Source: Paraburkholderia solisilvae
GTDB lineage: Bacteria > Pseudomonadota > Gammaproteobacteria > Burkholderiales > Burkholderiaceae
DNA length: 64,000 nt
Reading direction: 5' to 3'
Assembly (NCBI RefSeq): GCF_902859875.1
Contig: NZ_CADIKF010000004.1
Coordinates: 1 to 64,000 of the forward strand
The position numbers and the translations under genes are program-made. A model generated the notes under the pieces. It had not been told where the DNA came from. It did not search any database and was given only the letters and a program-made list of their open reading frames with translations. Positions 9,349 to 18,525 of the stretch are shown here, one piece after another (position 1 is the stretch's first letter; the number at the start of each line of letters is the position of its first letter).

Positions 9349-10164
9349 ATGACCTACTTGCAGGAAACGAGCCGTAGCGCGATCACGGTCCCGAAACTCC
9401 AGGCGATGCGCGAAGCCGGCGAAAAGATTGCGATGCTGACCTGCTACGACGCGAGCTTCGCATCGCTGCTCGATCGCGCGGGCGTCGATTCGCTGCTGAT
9501 CGGCGATTCGCTCGGCAATGTGCTGCAGGGCCAGACGACCACGCTGCCTGTCGCACTCGAGGATATCGCGTACCACACCGCGTGCGTCGCGCGTGCCCGG
9601 CCGTCCGCGCTGATCGTGTCGGACCTGCCGTTCGGCACCTATGGCACGCCCGCCGACGCCTTTGCGAGCGCGGTCAAGCTGATGCGCGCCGGCGCGCAGA
9701 TGGTGAAGCTCGAAGGCGGTGAATGGGCCGCGGAGACGGTGAAGTTTCTGGTCGATCGCGCGGTGCCGGTGTGCGCGCATGTCGGACTCACGCCGCAGTC
9801 GGTGCATGCGTTCGGCGGCTTCAAGGTGCAGGGCAAGACCGAAGCGGGCGCGAGCCAGCTGCTGCGCGATTCGCGTGCGCTGCAGGACGCCGGCGCGCAG
9901 CTGATCGTCATGGAGGCGATTCCATCGCGGCTCGCCGCCGAAGTGACGAAGCAGTTGAAGATTCCGACGATCGGTATCGGCGCGGGCATCGACTGCTCGG
10001 GACAAGTGCTCGTGCTGCATGACATGCTTGGCATCTTCCCCGGCAAGCGGCCGCGCTTCGTGAAGGATTTCATGCAGGGTCAGTCGAGCATCCTCGCCGC
10101 GGTGGAAGCCTATGTGCGCGAGGTGAAGGACCGGTCGTTCCCGGCCGCCGAGCACACGTTCTGA
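9349..10164 (+). CDS. panB: 3-methyl-2-oxobutanoate hydroxymethyltransferase (ketopantoate hydroxymethyltransferase)
   Basis: PanB forms ketopantoate from alpha-ketoisovalerate and methylene-tetrahydrofolate, the first step toward pantothenate and CoA. The 271-residue protein shows [24 protein letters not shown] at residues 51-56, and [18 protein letters not shown] late in the protein, all typical of the family. ATG 9349 is chosen over an in-frame TTG two codons upstream. It follows the kinase gene by 47 nt and ends the purine/folate/pantothenate run. Its cofactor links it to the folate gene folK upstream. Confidence 0.96.
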   Translation: MTYLQETSRSAITVPKLQAMREAGEKIAMLTCYDASFASLLDRAGVDSLLIGDSLGNVLQGQTTTLPVALEDIAYHTACVARARPSALIVSDLPFGTYGTPADAFASAVKLMRAGAQMVKLEGGEWAAETVKFLVDRAVPVCAHVGLTPQSVHAFGGFKVQGKTEAGASQLLRDSRALQDAGAQLIVMEAIPSRLAAEVTKQLKIPTIGIGAGIDCSGQVLVLHDMLGIFPGKRPRFVKDFMQGQSSILAAVEAYVREVKDRSFPAAEHTF

Positions 10165-10571
10165 GCGTGACATTGGTCTTGGGCGAGCGGCGCTGCGCTT
10201 GCCCGGTCACTTCCAATCGCTTTCGCAGATTAGGACCGCTCCCATTTCCGCTGAAAATCCGGTCGTTTAACTTCGTTCTCTTTTTGTCGCGGCCTCGCCG
10301 CGAGCCGCGAGGAGACGACTGTGAGCCCCTTCTGCCTGATCGACGTCGCGAGCATTCGCGATCACGACACCGCGCCGCATGACGCACACGATGCGGTGTG
10401 GCACGCGCGCTTTGCCGCGTGGATTGTGCGCGTCATGCATGTGCGCCTGCATTGACGGCGTGCCGCGCGGCGCGTGAGCAAACGGGTTCGGCGCGTGGGT
10501 TCCGGCTGTGGGGCTTCCGGCTGTGCGATTTCAGCCGCGGGGTTTCAGCCGTGATTTTGCTGGCCTCGGAC
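10165..10571. other. Intergenic region between convergent panB and pabB
   Basis: Right after panB, GGGCGAGCG (10181-10189) and CGCTTGCCC (10196-10204) form a 9-bp hairpin with one G-T pair and no T-run, which may act as a weak terminator. A possible 44-codon reading frame at 10321-10455 is listed separately. The stretch 10480-10560 holds short degenerate repeats of CGGCTGTG/CAGCCG type. Nothing else is recognised. Confidence 0.45.
10321..10455 (+). CDS. Possible small ORF of 44 codons after panB
   Basis: A GTG-initiated frame encodes 44 residues starting MSPFCLIDVASIRD and ending VMHVRLH. GAGGAG lies at a suitable distance before the start. It is rich in His and Ala and has an amphipathic second half. 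I recognise no family. The good ribosome site is the only support, and codon bias in such a short frame is not decisive. Confidence 0.3.
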   Translation: MSPFCLIDVASIRDHDTAPHDAHDAVWHARFAAWIVRVMHVRLH

Positions 10572-12794
10572 TCAGCCGATGATGTGCGCCGGCATCGCGC
10601 CGCGCAGCGCATTGCAGATCAGTAGCGCGTCCGCGTTGAGCACGTCGTCGCGTGTCAGGATGCGCTCGGCGGCGGCCATGTCCGCGTCGTCGAGCAGCAC
10701 CGCGCGCATCACGCCGGGCAGCACGCCGCACGCGAGCGACGGTGTCCACCACTGGCCGTCGAGTTTGACGAAGACGTTGGTCCGGCCGCCTTCAGTCAAT
10801 TCGCCGCGCTCGTTGAAAAAGAGCGTGTCGAATGCATCCCTCGCTTCCGCTTCGCGCCAGCCGCGGTCGTATTCGGCGCGGCGCGTGGTCTTGTGATGCA
10901 GCAACGGGTCGTGCGACTGCACGCTCGCAAAGCCATGGTCAGGTCCGAGCAGCACGCCGATGCTTTCGTCGGCCAGCGGCACGAGCGGCGCCATCGTCAG
11001 TTCTGTCGCGCCGGCCTTGTCGAGCACGAGCCGCATCCGATGCGGCTGGCCGGCCTGCAGCGCCGCGCATTGGCTGGCAAGGCGCGCGCGGAGATCGACG
11101 TCATCGAACCGGAAGCCAAGCCAGGCGGCGCTCGCAGCTAGACGCGCAAGATGTCGGTCGAGATGCCGCACGCCCGCTTCGCGGGTCGCGAACATCGTCT
11201 CGAACAGCTGGAAGCCCGGATCGGCTTCAGTCAGGAAACGTGCTTTCAATTGACACTCCGCATATTCGTCGGCTGCGACGCTATCGAGCACGATACCCGC
11301 ACCGATACCTAACGTGCCACGGTGGGTCTCGGTGAGCATGGGCGCGTTGGATCGTGGATCGGATCGCGGGGGTAATGGGTTGGGGGCCGCGGGGTGGGGT
11401 GTCGGGGCGTGGGGTGTTGGGGCGTTGGACGCCGAAGCGTTAGGCGTCGGAGCGTCGGGCGTTGAAGTGTTGATTGCCGACGCGTTGGGAGTCGCAGCGT
11501 TGGGCGTCGACGCGTTGACTGCCGAAGCGTTGGGTGCCGGAGCGACGGGCGTCGACACGTTGATGTCGATTGCTGAAGCGTTGGTTGCCGAAGTATCCGG
11601 CGCCGAAGCGCCGGGCGCGCCCACGGGCAGAGCCAACGGCATGGCAGGGTTCGGATCGAGCGTCAGGGTGCGGATCGCGACCGACAGGCAAAAATCGCCG
11701 CAACGCTGCGTGCCCGGCGCCATCGGCTGCGCAGGCGCGTCCAGCCAGCCGATCGCGCCGGTGTACAGGCCGCGCGGCGTGCTCTCGAGCACATCGATCA
11801 GTTGCATCGTCCGGTGCTTCGGCGCACCCGTGATCGAGCCGCATGGAAAAAGCGCGCGCAGGATATCGGCAAACGACGTGCGCGGCCGCAACAGCGCAGT
11901 GACCGTCGACGTCATCTGCCAGACCGACTCATACGGTTCGACCGAAAACAGCGCCGGTACCTTGACCGAACCCGTTTCCGCAACGCGCGACAGATCGTTG
12001 CGCAGCAGATCGACGATCATCACATTCTCGGCGCGGTTCTTCAGATCGTGTGCGAGGAAGTCCGCGGCCGCGCGGTCGGCGTCCGCGTCGCGCGAGCGCG
12101 GCGCCGTGCCCTTCATCGGCCGGGCGCGCAACGCGCCGCTCTTCTTTTCGATAAAGAGCTCCGGCGAACACGACAACACCCAGCGGCCGTGCGGCAATGC
12201 GATCAGCGCGCCGTACTGGACCGTCTGCCGCGCGCGCAGCCGCCGGTACAGCGCGGCCGGCGGCCCGAACACATCGAACGTCAGCCGGTAGGTGTAGTTG
12301 ACCTGATAAGAGTCGCCAGCACGCAGCGCATCGTGAATCGCGTCAATGGCGCGCTCGAACTCCGGGAAATCGACGCTTGCCCGCGCGCCGCCGATGCCGG
12401 CGATGGACGGCTCGACCGCGCCGCTGTCGCGTTGCACGAGCCACGCGTCGACTTCGTCACGCGACAGTTTTGCGCACTGCTCGAACAACAGAAAGCGCAG
12501 CGCAGGTATAGCGGCCGCGGCAGCCGACGAGGATTTGACGCGCTGCGCCGTTTTGGCAAGCGCCAGATTGCGGCCGAACTCGTAGTCCGCCAGCACGACC
12601 GCGTGGAGGCCGCGCCGCGCATCGTCGGCGACGGCCTCGCATACGGCATCGAGCTGCGTGCCGTCACTACACACGCGCTCATGACGAAAGCCCGTGAACA
12701 ACCGGCTCGAACGGCGAGCAGCGGTCGAGTTGCAGTCGTCGAGCAACGCGAATACGGCACGTGGGTCATCAACCGCCATGGGCACCGCCGACAT
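10572..12794 (-). CDS. pabB: Aminodeoxychorismate synthase component I fused to aminodeoxychorismate lyase (PabB-PabC)
   Basis: The protein supplies p-aminobenzoate for folate. The first half is a chorismate-binding domain, with RPMKGTAPR, a VMIVDLLRNDLSRV segment and GSITGAPKHRTMQLI motifs. The last about 250 residues form a class IV PLP aminotransferase (PabC-like) domain, with FNERGELTEGGRTNVFV and the catalytic-Lys region HHKTTRRAEYDR. The odd feature is a linker of about 100 residues, Asn/Ala/Pro/Thr/Ser-rich with a five-residue repeat. It is placed inside the synthase domain, between VAIRTL and the conserved GIGAGIVLDS. It is coded by a 15-bp tandem repeat. The gene lies 18 nt or so behind dnaJ on the same strand and is probably read through from the heat-shock operon. 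Confidence 0.93.
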   Translation of the reverse strand: MSAVPMAVDDPRAVFALLDDCNSTAARRSSRLFTGFRHERVCSDGTQLDAVCEAVADDARRGLHAVVLADYEFGRNLALAKTAQRVKSSSAAAAAIPALRFLLFEQCAKLSRDEVDAWLVQRDSGAVEPSIAGIGGARASVDFPEFERAIDAIHDALRAGDSYQVNYTYRLTFDVFGPPAALYRRLRARQTVQYGALIALPHGRWVLSCSPELFIEKKSGALRARPMKGTAPRSRDADADRAAADFLAHDLKNRAENVMIVDLLRNDLSRVAETGSVKVPALFSVEPYESVWQMTSTVTALLRPRTSFADILRALFPCGSITGAPKHRTMQLIDVLESTPRGLYTGAIGWLDAPAQPMAPGTQRCGDFCLSVAIRTLTLDPNPAMPLALPVGAPGASAPDTSATNASAIDINVSTPVAPAPNASAVNASTPNAATPNASAINTSTPDAPTPNASASNAPTPHAPTPHPAAPNPLPPRSDPRSNAPMLTETHRGTLGIGAGIVLDSVAADEYAECQLKARFLTEADPGFQLFETMFATREAGVRHLDRHLARLAASAAWLGFRFDDVDLRARLASQCAALQAGQPHRMRLVLDKAGATELTMAPLVPLADESIGVLLGPDHGFASVQSHDPLLHHKTTRRAEYDRGWREAEARDAFDTLFFNERGELTEGGRTNVFVKLDGQWWTPSLACGVLPGVMRAVLLDDADMAAAERILTRDDVLNADALLICNALRGAMPAHIIG
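11422..11607. repeat. Degenerate 15-bp tandem repeat inside pabB
   Basis: Twelve units fit the pattern GCGTTGGGCGTCGAA: eleven of 15 bp and one of 21 bp, 186 bp in all. On the coding (minus) strand they read as a pentapeptide of the type NASTP/NAPTP/DAPTP. Copies differ by several bases, so the array is not freshly expanded. The unit length is a multiple of three, so changes in copy number keep the frame. Confidence 0.9.
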
Positions 12795-12815
12795 CAAGTT
12801 GCACTAGTTCGAAAT

Positions 12816-13952
12816 TTAATCGAAAAAGCTCTTGACCCGGTCAAACCAGCTCTTGCTTTGCGGGCTATGACGCGCGCCGCCTTCGACCAGCGACTTCTCG
12901 AACTGCTGCAACAGATCCCGTTGCCCGTCGGTGAGCTTGACCGGCGTCTCGACCTGAACGTGTACGTAGAGATCGCCGGCAATGCTCGAGCGCAGCCCCT
13001 TGATGCCCTTGCCACGCAGCCGGAACGTCTTGCCCGACTGCGTGCCTTCCGGCACCGTGAAGCTCGCGCGGCCGGCGAGTGTCGGCACTTCGATCTCTCC
13101 GCCCAAGGCGGCCGTCGTGAACGGAATCGGCATCTGGCAATGCAGGTCGTCGCCGTCGCGCTCGAAGACCGAGTGCGGCTTGATATGAATCTCGACGTAC
13201 AGATCGCCCGACGGGCCGCCGTTGATGCCCGGCTCACCGTTGCCGGCCGACCGGATGCGCATGCCGTCGTCGATCCCGGCCGGAATCTTCACTTCGAGTG
13301 TCTTGGTTTCCTTGGTCTTGCCGGCGCCGTGGCAGTTCGTGCAAGGTTCAGGAATATAGGTGCCGCTGCCGTGGCACTTCGGACAGGTCTGCTGAATACT
13401 GAAGAAACCCTGCGACATCCGCACGGTACCCGCACCGCCGCAGGTCGGGCAGGTTTCGGGCTTCGTGCCGGGCTTTGCGCCCGAGCCGTGGCAGACCTCG
13501 CACGACACCCAGCTCGGCACGCGGATTTGCGTGTCGTAGCCGTGCGCGGCCTGTTCGAGCGTGATTTCCATGCTGTAGCGCAGGTCCGCGCCGCGGTACA
13601 CCTGCGGACCCGGCCGCCCGCCGCGCGCAGCGCCCCCGGCCGCCTGGCCGAAGATGTCGCCGAAAATATCGCCGAACGCGTCGGCAAAACCGCCGAAGCC
13701 CTGAGCGCCCGCCGCCCCCATGTTCGGATCCACGCCCGCGTGACCGTACTGGTCGTACGCGGCACGCTTTTGCGAATCCGACAGCATTTCATACGCTTCT
13801 TTGACTTCCTTGAAATGCTCTTCCGCATCCTTGTTGCCCGGATTGCGGTCGGGGTGAAACTTCATCGCGAGCTTGCGATAAGACTTCTTGATCTCGTCGT
13901 CGCTCGCATTCTTCGCGACGCCCAGAACCTCGTAGTAATCCCGTTTCGCCAT
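12816..13952 (-). CDS. dnaJ: Chaperone protein DnaJ (Hsp40)
   Basis: DnaJ delivers unfolded proteins to DnaK and stimulates its ATPase. The 378-residue protein has the J domain at the N-terminus with HPD at residues 33-35, then a Gly/Phe-rich linker ([18 protein letters not shown]). Four CxxCxGxG zinc repeats follow at about 150-225 ([32 protein letters not shown]), and then the C-terminal substrate-binding domain. It is complete and of standard length. It follows dnaK by 259 nt on the same strand; no separate promoter was recognised, so co-transcription with dnaK is likely. Confidence 0.98.
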   Translation of the reverse strand: MAKRDYYEVLGVAKNASDDEIKKSYRKLAMKFHPDRNPGNKDAEEHFKEVKEAYEMLSDSQKRAAYDQYGHAGVDPNMGAAGAQGFGGFADAFGDIFGDIFGQAAGGAARGGRPGPQVYRGADLRYSMEITLEQAAHGYDTQIRVPSWVSCEVCHGSGAKPGTKPETCPTCGGAGTVRMSQGFFSIQQTCPKCHGSGTYIPEPCTNCHGAGKTKETKTLEVKIPAGIDDGMRIRSAGNGEPGINGGPSGDLYVEIHIKPHSVFERDGDDLHCQMPIPFTTAALGGEIEVPTLAGRASFTVPEGTQSGKTFRLRGKGIKGLRSSIAGDLYVHVQVETPVKLTDGQRDLLQQFEKSLVEGGARHSPQSKSWFDRVKSFFD

Positions 13953-14211
13953 ATCGGTTCAACGCCATCCGCGCACTGCCACGCGGCGGCTCCTCATGAA
14001 TGCTGGAGTCTAGCGACTCGTCCGGCGCTGGCCTTGCGCGGCTATCTGCCCGCGCAACGCCATGCCCGCCTTAAAACAAATGTGCCCGGAGAGCCGTGAA
14101 GGCTCACCAGGCGCGTTTTCCGTGCGGCTTCCGACAAGGTCGACCGCAGGGTCTTGCAGCCGGACCACGCGCACCGGCGTGCGCGCGGCCTTGGTCAAAC
14201 AGCACCGCGGC

Positions 14212-16158
14212 TTAGTCCTTCTTCACTTCCTTGAAGTCCGCGTCGACCACGTCGTCGGCCTTCTCGTTCGCCGCTGCATGGTCGGCGCCCGCGGCACCCG
14301 CCGCCGCGCCGGCCGCACCCTGCGCGGCCTGCATGTCGGCGTACATCTTCTCGCCGAGCTTCTGCGACGCGGTCGCAACCGTCTCGATCTTCGCTTCGAT
14401 CGCCGCCTTGTCAGCGGAGCCGCTCTTCAGCGTGTCTTCGAGATCCTTCAACGCCGTTTCGATCTTTTCCTTCTCACCGGCGTCCAGCTTGTCGCCGTAC
14501 TCGGTGAGCGCCTTCTTCGTGCTGTGCACCAGCGCGTCGCCCTGGTTGCGGGCATCGGCCAGCTCACGCAGCTTGTGATCTTCTTCGGCGTTCGCTTCCG
14601 CGTCCTTCACCATCTTCTCGATCTCGGCTTCGGACAAGCCCGAGTTCGCCTTGATCGTGATCCGGTTTTCCTTGCCGGTCGCCTTGTCCTTCGCGCCGAC
14701 GTGCAGGATGCCGTTCGCGTCGATATCGAAGCTCACTTCGATTTGCGGCACGCCGCGCGGAGCCGGCGGAATGCCTTCGAGGTTGAACTCGCCCAGCAGC
14801 TTGTTGCCCGCCGCCATTTCGCGTTCGCCCTGGAACACCTTGATCGTCACTGCCGACTGGCTGTCATCGGCCGTCGAATACACTTGCGCGTGCTTGGTCG
14901 GGATCGTGGTGTTCTTGTTGATCATCTTCGTCATCACGCCGCCGAGCGTCTCGATACCGAGCGACAGCGGGGTCACGTCGAGCAGCAACACGTCCTTGCG
15001 GTCGCCCGAGAGCACCTGGCCCTGGATCGCGGCGCCGACGGCCACCGCTTCGTCCGGGTTCACGTCGCGACGCGGTTCCTTGCCGAAGAACTCCTTCACC
15101 TTGTCCTGGACCTTCGGCATACGCGTCTGGCCGCCGACGAGAATCACGTCGTCGATTTCACCGACCTTCACGCCCGCGTCCTTGATCGCGGTACGGCACG
15201 GCTCCATCGTGCGCTCGATGAGTTCTTCAACCAGCGCTTCGAGCTTCGCACGCGTGATCTTCAGGTTCAGGTGCTTCGGACCCGACGCATCCGCCGTGAT
15301 GTACGGCAGGTTGATTTCGGTCTGCTGCGACGACGACAGTTCGATCTTGGCCTTTTCAGCCGCTTCCTTCAGGCGCTGTAGCGCGAGCACGTCTTTCGAC
15401 AGGTCGACGCCCTGCTCCTTCCTGAACTCGCCGATGATGTAGTCGATGATGCGCTGGTCGAAGTCCTCACCGCCGAGGAACGTATCGCCGTTCGTCGACA
15501 GCACTTCGAACTGCATTTCGCCGTCCACATCCGCGATCTCGATGATCGAGATATCGAACGTGCCGCCGCCCAGGTCGAACACCGCAATCTTGCGGTCGCC
15601 CTTTTCAGCCTTGTCCAGACCGAACGCGAGCGCGGCCGCGGTCGGCTCGTTGATGATCCGCTTCACTTCGAGACCGGCGATGCGGCCTGCGTCCTTGGTC
15701 GCCTGGCGCTGGCTGTCGTTGAAGTACGCCGGAACGGTGATCACCGCCTCGGTAACCGGCTCGCCGAGGTAATCCTCAGCGGTCTTCTTCATCTTGCGCA
15801 GCACTTCCGCAGAGATTTGCGGCGGCGCGAGCTTCTGGCCGTGCGCTTCCACCCATGCATCGCCGTTCTCGGCCTTGACGATCTTGTACGGCATCAGGCC
15901 GATGTCTTTCTGGACTTCTTTCTCTTCGAAACGACGACCGATCAGGCGCTTCACCGCGAACAACGTGTTCTTCGGGTTGGTAACCGATTGGCGTTTGGCA
16001 GGCGCGCCGACGAGCACTTCGTTGTCGTCCATGTACGCGATGATCGACGGCGTGGTGCGCGCGCCTTCCGAGTTTTCGATCACTTTGACCTGATTGCCTT
16101 CCATCAGCGCCACACACGAGTTCGTGGTGCCGAGGTCGATACCGATAATCTTGCCCAT
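14212..16158 (-). CDS. dnaK: Chaperone protein DnaK (Hsp70)
   Basis: DnaK is the ATP-driven main chaperone for nascent and heat-damaged proteins. The 648-residue protein begins [17 protein letters not shown], has [15 protein letters not shown] and [14 protein letters not shown] in the nucleotide-binding domain, and ends in the conserved [14 protein letters not shown] tail after an Ala/Gly-rich lid end. All Hsp70 signatures are intact. It lies between the thioredoxin-like gene and dnaJ and has a sigma-32-like promoter of its own at 16244-16271, so it can be induced both with grpE and independently. Confidence 0.99.
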   Translation of the reverse strand: MGKIIGIDLGTTNSCVALMEGNQVKVIENSEGARTTPSIIAYMDDNEVLVGAPAKRQSVTNPKNTLFAVKRLIGRRFEEKEVQKDIGLMPYKIVKAENGDAWVEAHGQKLAPPQISAEVLRKMKKTAEDYLGEPVTEAVITVPAYFNDSQRQATKDAGRIAGLEVKRIINEPTAAALAFGLDKAEKGDRKIAVFDLGGGTFDISIIEIADVDGEMQFEVLSTNGDTFLGGEDFDQRIIDYIIGEFRKEQGVDLSKDVLALQRLKEAAEKAKIELSSSQQTEINLPYITADASGPKHLNLKITRAKLEALVEELIERTMEPCRTAIKDAGVKVGEIDDVILVGGQTRMPKVQDKVKEFFGKEPRRDVNPDEAVAVGAAIQGQVLSGDRKDVLLLDVTPLSLGIETLGGVMTKMINKNTTIPTKHAQVYSTADDSQSAVTIKVFQGEREMAAGNKLLGEFNLEGIPPAPRGVPQIEVSFDIDANGILHVGAKDKATGKENRITIKANSGLSEAEIEKMVKDAEANAEEDHKLRELADARNQGDALVHSTKKALTEYGDKLDAGEKEKIETALKDLEDTLKSGSADKAAIEAKIETVATASQKLGEKMYADMQAAQGAAGAAAGAAGADHAAANEKADDVVDADFKEVKKD

Positions 16159-16243
16159 TTTTACTAATCTCCTGACTTTGATCGCTGCGGAAAACGCCGC
16201 TCATCTGTCGGTCGCCCCGCCCCTCAATTCATACCTGCACACA

Positions 16244-16271
16244 AAATGAGTGCGCCGGTAGCGTTTTCAAG
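16244..16271 (-). promoter_or_regulatory. Sigma-32-like heat-shock promoter of dnaK
   Basis: On the minus strand CTTGAAA (complement of 16265-16271) is a perfect -35 box for the heat-shock sigma factor, and CTCATTT (complement of 16244-16250) stands about 14 nt downstream against the consensus CCCCATNT. The leader to the dnaK start is about 80 nt. It falls between the thioredoxin-like gene and dnaK. Confidence 0.65.
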
Positions 16272-16292
16272 ACCTTGAACACGATGCGGTCT

Positions 16293-16769
16293 TTAATTTT
16301 TTTCAATCGCTGGCGCCGTCGGGACGGCCCGGATCGCGTCTCCGGCAGCGCCCTGGGTGAAACCCGCAGCCGGGTCGGCGCCGTGCGCGGCCGCGCGGAT
16401 TTTCTCGCGTGCCGCCGCCACCGCAGCCTCGAACTGAGCGAGCCCGTGCCAGCCGGTCGCGCGGCCAAGGCGCTTGCCGCGATGGAAGAAAAACCACGTC
16501 GGCACGCCGTGCAGCACGAAGCGACGGCCAAGCTCGCGGTGCTCATAGACGTTGCTGTGAAACCATTTCAGGCCGAGCGCGCGGATCGCATCGGGTTTCG
16601 CGAGCATCGCCTTCTTCGCGATCTCGCAGTTGAAACAGTCGACACCCCAGAAAAACACGACCGCCAGTTCGTCGCCCGCCGACTGCAAGCCGGCGTCGAA
16701 CGAATCAGCGCTCAGCTCCTGCATATCGAAAGCGGCAAAGGCGGATGCGTCAACAGGGATGCTGGCCAT
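16293..16769 (-). CDS. Thioredoxin-fold protein with CFNC active site
   Basis: A 158-residue protein with a thioredoxin fold. Hydrophobic strand AVVFFWGVD leads into CFNC at residues 45-48, the place of the CxxC redox site, and HGVPTWFFFHRGKRLGR includes the cis-Pro loop (VPT). The spacer residues Phe-Asn are not those of classic thioredoxin (Gly-Pro), so the redox potential may differ. No signal peptide is seen, so it acts in the cytoplasm. It lies between grpE and dnaK and is likely expressed with the heat-shock genes, which suggests a role in thiol protection during protein folding stress (inference). Confidence 0.8.
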   Translation of the reverse strand: MASIPVDASAFAAFDMQELSADSFDAGLQSAGDELAVVFFWGVDCFNCEIAKKAMLAKPDAIRALGLKWFHSNVYEHRELGRRFVLHGVPTWFFFHRGKRLGRATGWHGLAQFEAAVAAAREKIRAAAHGADPAAGFTQGAAGDAIRAVPTAPAIEKN

Positions 16770-16840
16770 AAAGCTCGAATACGAAAAACCTGAATTGCAT
16801 GGAACGCCGGACGGCAGAGCGCCGTCGGCCTGGGCGTCGC

Positions 16841-17422
16841 TTACTTCGGCTGCGCAACCGTGACCAGCGCCGGCCGCAGCACCCGGTCGTTGATCACGTA
16901 GCCCTTTTGCAGCACGCTGACGACGGTGTTCGCCTCCTGCTCGGCCGGCACCATCGAAATCGCCTGATGGCGATGCGGATCGAACTTCTCGCCGATCGGA
17001 TTCAGCGCAACCACGCGCCCCTTCTCGAGCGCGCCGGCCAACTGGCGCAACGTCAGCTCGACGCCCTCGCGAACCTTCGCAAGGTCATCCGACGAGTGCG
17101 CGACAGCGGCTTCCAGACTGTCGACCACCGGCAGCAAGTACTCGGCGAAATTCTCGATCGCGAATTTGTGCGCCTTCGCGACGTCTTCCTGCGCACGGCG
17201 GCGCACGTTTTCGGTTTCGGCCTTTGCGCGCAGGAAGCTCTCCTGCAACTCGGCGACCTTCGCCTGAGCTTCGGCGAGTGCGGCGTCAGCGCTCGACGGC
17301 GCGTTCGCGGCCGACGCATCGGCTGCGCCTGCTGCCTGCTGCGCCGCATCGGCGGCCTGGCGCGCGGCGGCGTCGGTAGGCGAGGGATTCTGGCTCGTCG
17401 GGTTCTCTTGCGTGTTTTCCAT
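16841..17422 (-). CDS. grpE: Nucleotide exchange factor GrpE
   Basis: GrpE releases ADP from DnaK. The 193-residue protein has an Ala/Gln/Asp-rich N-terminal arm (about 50 residues), a long helix with [20 protein letters not shown], and the C-terminal beta domain with [16 protein letters not shown] and [18 protein letters not shown] signatures. [10 protein letters not shown] at 17422 is taken as the start because the upstream in-frame extension is not GrpE-like. It is the first gene of the chaperone run and has a sigma-32-like promoter about 150 nt upstream. Confidence 0.96.
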   Translation of the reverse strand: MENTQENPTSQNPSPTDAAARQAADAAQQAAGAADASAANAPSSADAALAEAQAKVAELQESFLRAKAETENVRRRAQEDVAKAHKFAIENFAEYLLPVVDSLEAAVAHSSDDLAKVREGVELTLRQLAGALEKGRVVALNPIGEKFDPHRHQAISMVPAEQEANTVVSVLQKGYVINDRVLRPALVTVAQPK

Positions 17423-17570
17423 GTCGCTGAAAGTCGATAATGAATAAAAACCACCAAGCGGCCGGTGCGGTGCCCGATGCTTCCGGCATCGCCGACCGAT
17501 TTGACCGGACGGTTCAACCACACACCGCTCGTTGTAAATTCACAACGCGCCAACCGCTCAACAGCGCTGC

Positions 17571-17599
17571 AGATAAGGGCACGGCCTCCAGCTTTCAAG
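17571..17599 (-). promoter_or_regulatory. Sigma-32-like heat-shock promoter of grpE
   Basis: The minus strand reads CTTGAAA (complement of 17593-17599), then 13 nt, then CCCTTATCT (complement of 17571-17579). This compares well with the heat-shock consensus CTTGAAA, 11-16 nt, CCCCATNT. The resulting leader to the grpE start codon at 17422 would be about 140 nt. Confidence 0.65.
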
Positions 17600-17692
17600 C
17601 GGCAGGCCAACTCTTATTGCACCGCAACGGGGCAAAAAACGATGTAGGAAACTCGCCGTTACAATCATTTCTTGCCCGCCATCATATTGAGA

Positions 17693-17721
17693 TTGAGCGC
17701 GATTCGCGAGTGGCCTAAACT
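17693..17721 (+). promoter_or_regulatory. Possible sigma-70 promoter of the small ORF at 17820
   Basis: TTGAGC at 17693-17698 and TAAACT at 17716-17721 are separated by 17 nt and point toward the small exported-peptide gene about 100 nt downstream. The surrounding stretch 17640-17760 is less GC-rich than the neighbouring genes. Confidence 0.4.
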
Positions 17722-17819
17722 CGTTGGGAACGTCGGAAAAGACATGTTTACCCTAATCTGACGTATCGCTTACCACCGTGAACCGCCCGTTTCCATTGCG
17801 CATCTCCAAGGGGAGTACC

Positions 17820-17981
17820 GTGAAACTGACCTTCGCTATCTCGGTGGTCGCCTTGGTGCTCATTGCGGGAACCACGACCATCTGCATGTCCGGTGCAGTC
17901 AACGATCACACCACCGAGTATGGCGGTGTGCACGCAACCATGGAACAGCTGTTCAATCCCCACCTGAAAGTTTGTCGATAA
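17820..17981 (+). CDS. Small putative secreted or membrane-anchored protein, 53 residues
   Basis: GTG start with GGGGAG four bases upstream. The N-terminus VKLTFAISVVALVLIAGTT is a Lys followed by a long hydrophobic stretch, like a signal peptide or single membrane segment. A short polar tail with one Cys in each half (ICMSG and KVC) follows. No family is recognised. It is the only plus-strand gene inside a long minus-strand block, and its last 29 nt overlap the 3' end of hslR in antisense. The combination of promoter-like boxes, ribosome site and signal-like N-terminus makes it plausible but unproven. Confidence 0.5.
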   Translation: MKLTFAISVVALVLIAGTTTICMSGAVNDHTTEYGGVHATMEQLFNPHLKVCR

Positions 17982-18360
17982 TGCGCCGGTCGCGTTTCGT
18001 CGGGCGGCCATGCAGCGAGGCCGTCGGCTCCCGGAAGTGCTTGCGCCGATCCAGCTCAGCCTGCCGCTTCACCCCGCCCTCGTCCGTTTCCGCGTAAAGC
18101 GTCTGTGCGACCGCAGCCGGCCCTCGCACATCGCACACCCCCAACACCCGCACTTGCCAGACGACGCGTTCGATCTCGATTTCGACGAGGTCGCCGACAC
18201 GCACGTCCTTCGAGGGCTTGACGGACGCGCCGCCGATACGCACACGCCCTTTGTCGACTGCGTCTGCCGCCAGCGACCGCGTCTTGAAAAAGCGTGCGGC
18301 CCATAGCCATTTGTCGATGCGCAACCGTGCGCCCGGTTCGGTCGAAATCCTGTAGTTCAT
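17953..18360 (-). CDS. hslR: S4-domain RNA-binding heat-shock protein 15 homologue
   Basis: Hsp15 binds free 50S subunits that carry a stalled peptidyl-tRNA and helps recycle them after heat stress. The 135-residue protein carries an S4 RNA-binding domain at about residues 13-70: LRIDKWLWAARFFKTRSLA, then GRVRIGGASVKPSKDVRVGD. A basic tail with RPTKRDRRIIDKL follows. It lies in the same orientation as hemH and upstream of grpE, in keeping with the proteostasis theme. Its stop codon lies within the antisense end of the small ORF at 17820-17981. Confidence 0.9.
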   Translation of the reverse strand: MNYRISTEPGARLRIDKWLWAARFFKTRSLAADAVDKGRVRIGGASVKPSKDVRVGDLVEIEIERVVWQVRVLGVCDVRGPAAVAQTLYAETDEGGVKRQAELDRRKHFREPTASLHGRPTKRDRRIIDKLSGGD

Positions 18361-18525
18361 CTGTCAGTCATTCAAGCGCCTGGAACGCCGCCCCAATACA
18401 GCGATACACGAAATGGGTTAGCGGATAACCGGCGCAGATACCATGCCCGCCGCCGCTGGCGAGCCGATGTGGCGTCCGTGAGCGGTCGAGAGCAGCGCCG
18501 CTGCCGCGCTCGTAACACCGCGCGC

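Noticed and set aside
10181..10204. Hairpin after panB considered as an intrinsic terminator.
   Set aside because: No T-run follows on either strand; mentioned only within the intergenic note.
11422..11607. Tandem repeats considered as a CRISPR-like array or satellite.
   Set aside because: Unit is only 15 bp without spacers, stays in frame with pabB and codes a pentapeptide repeat.
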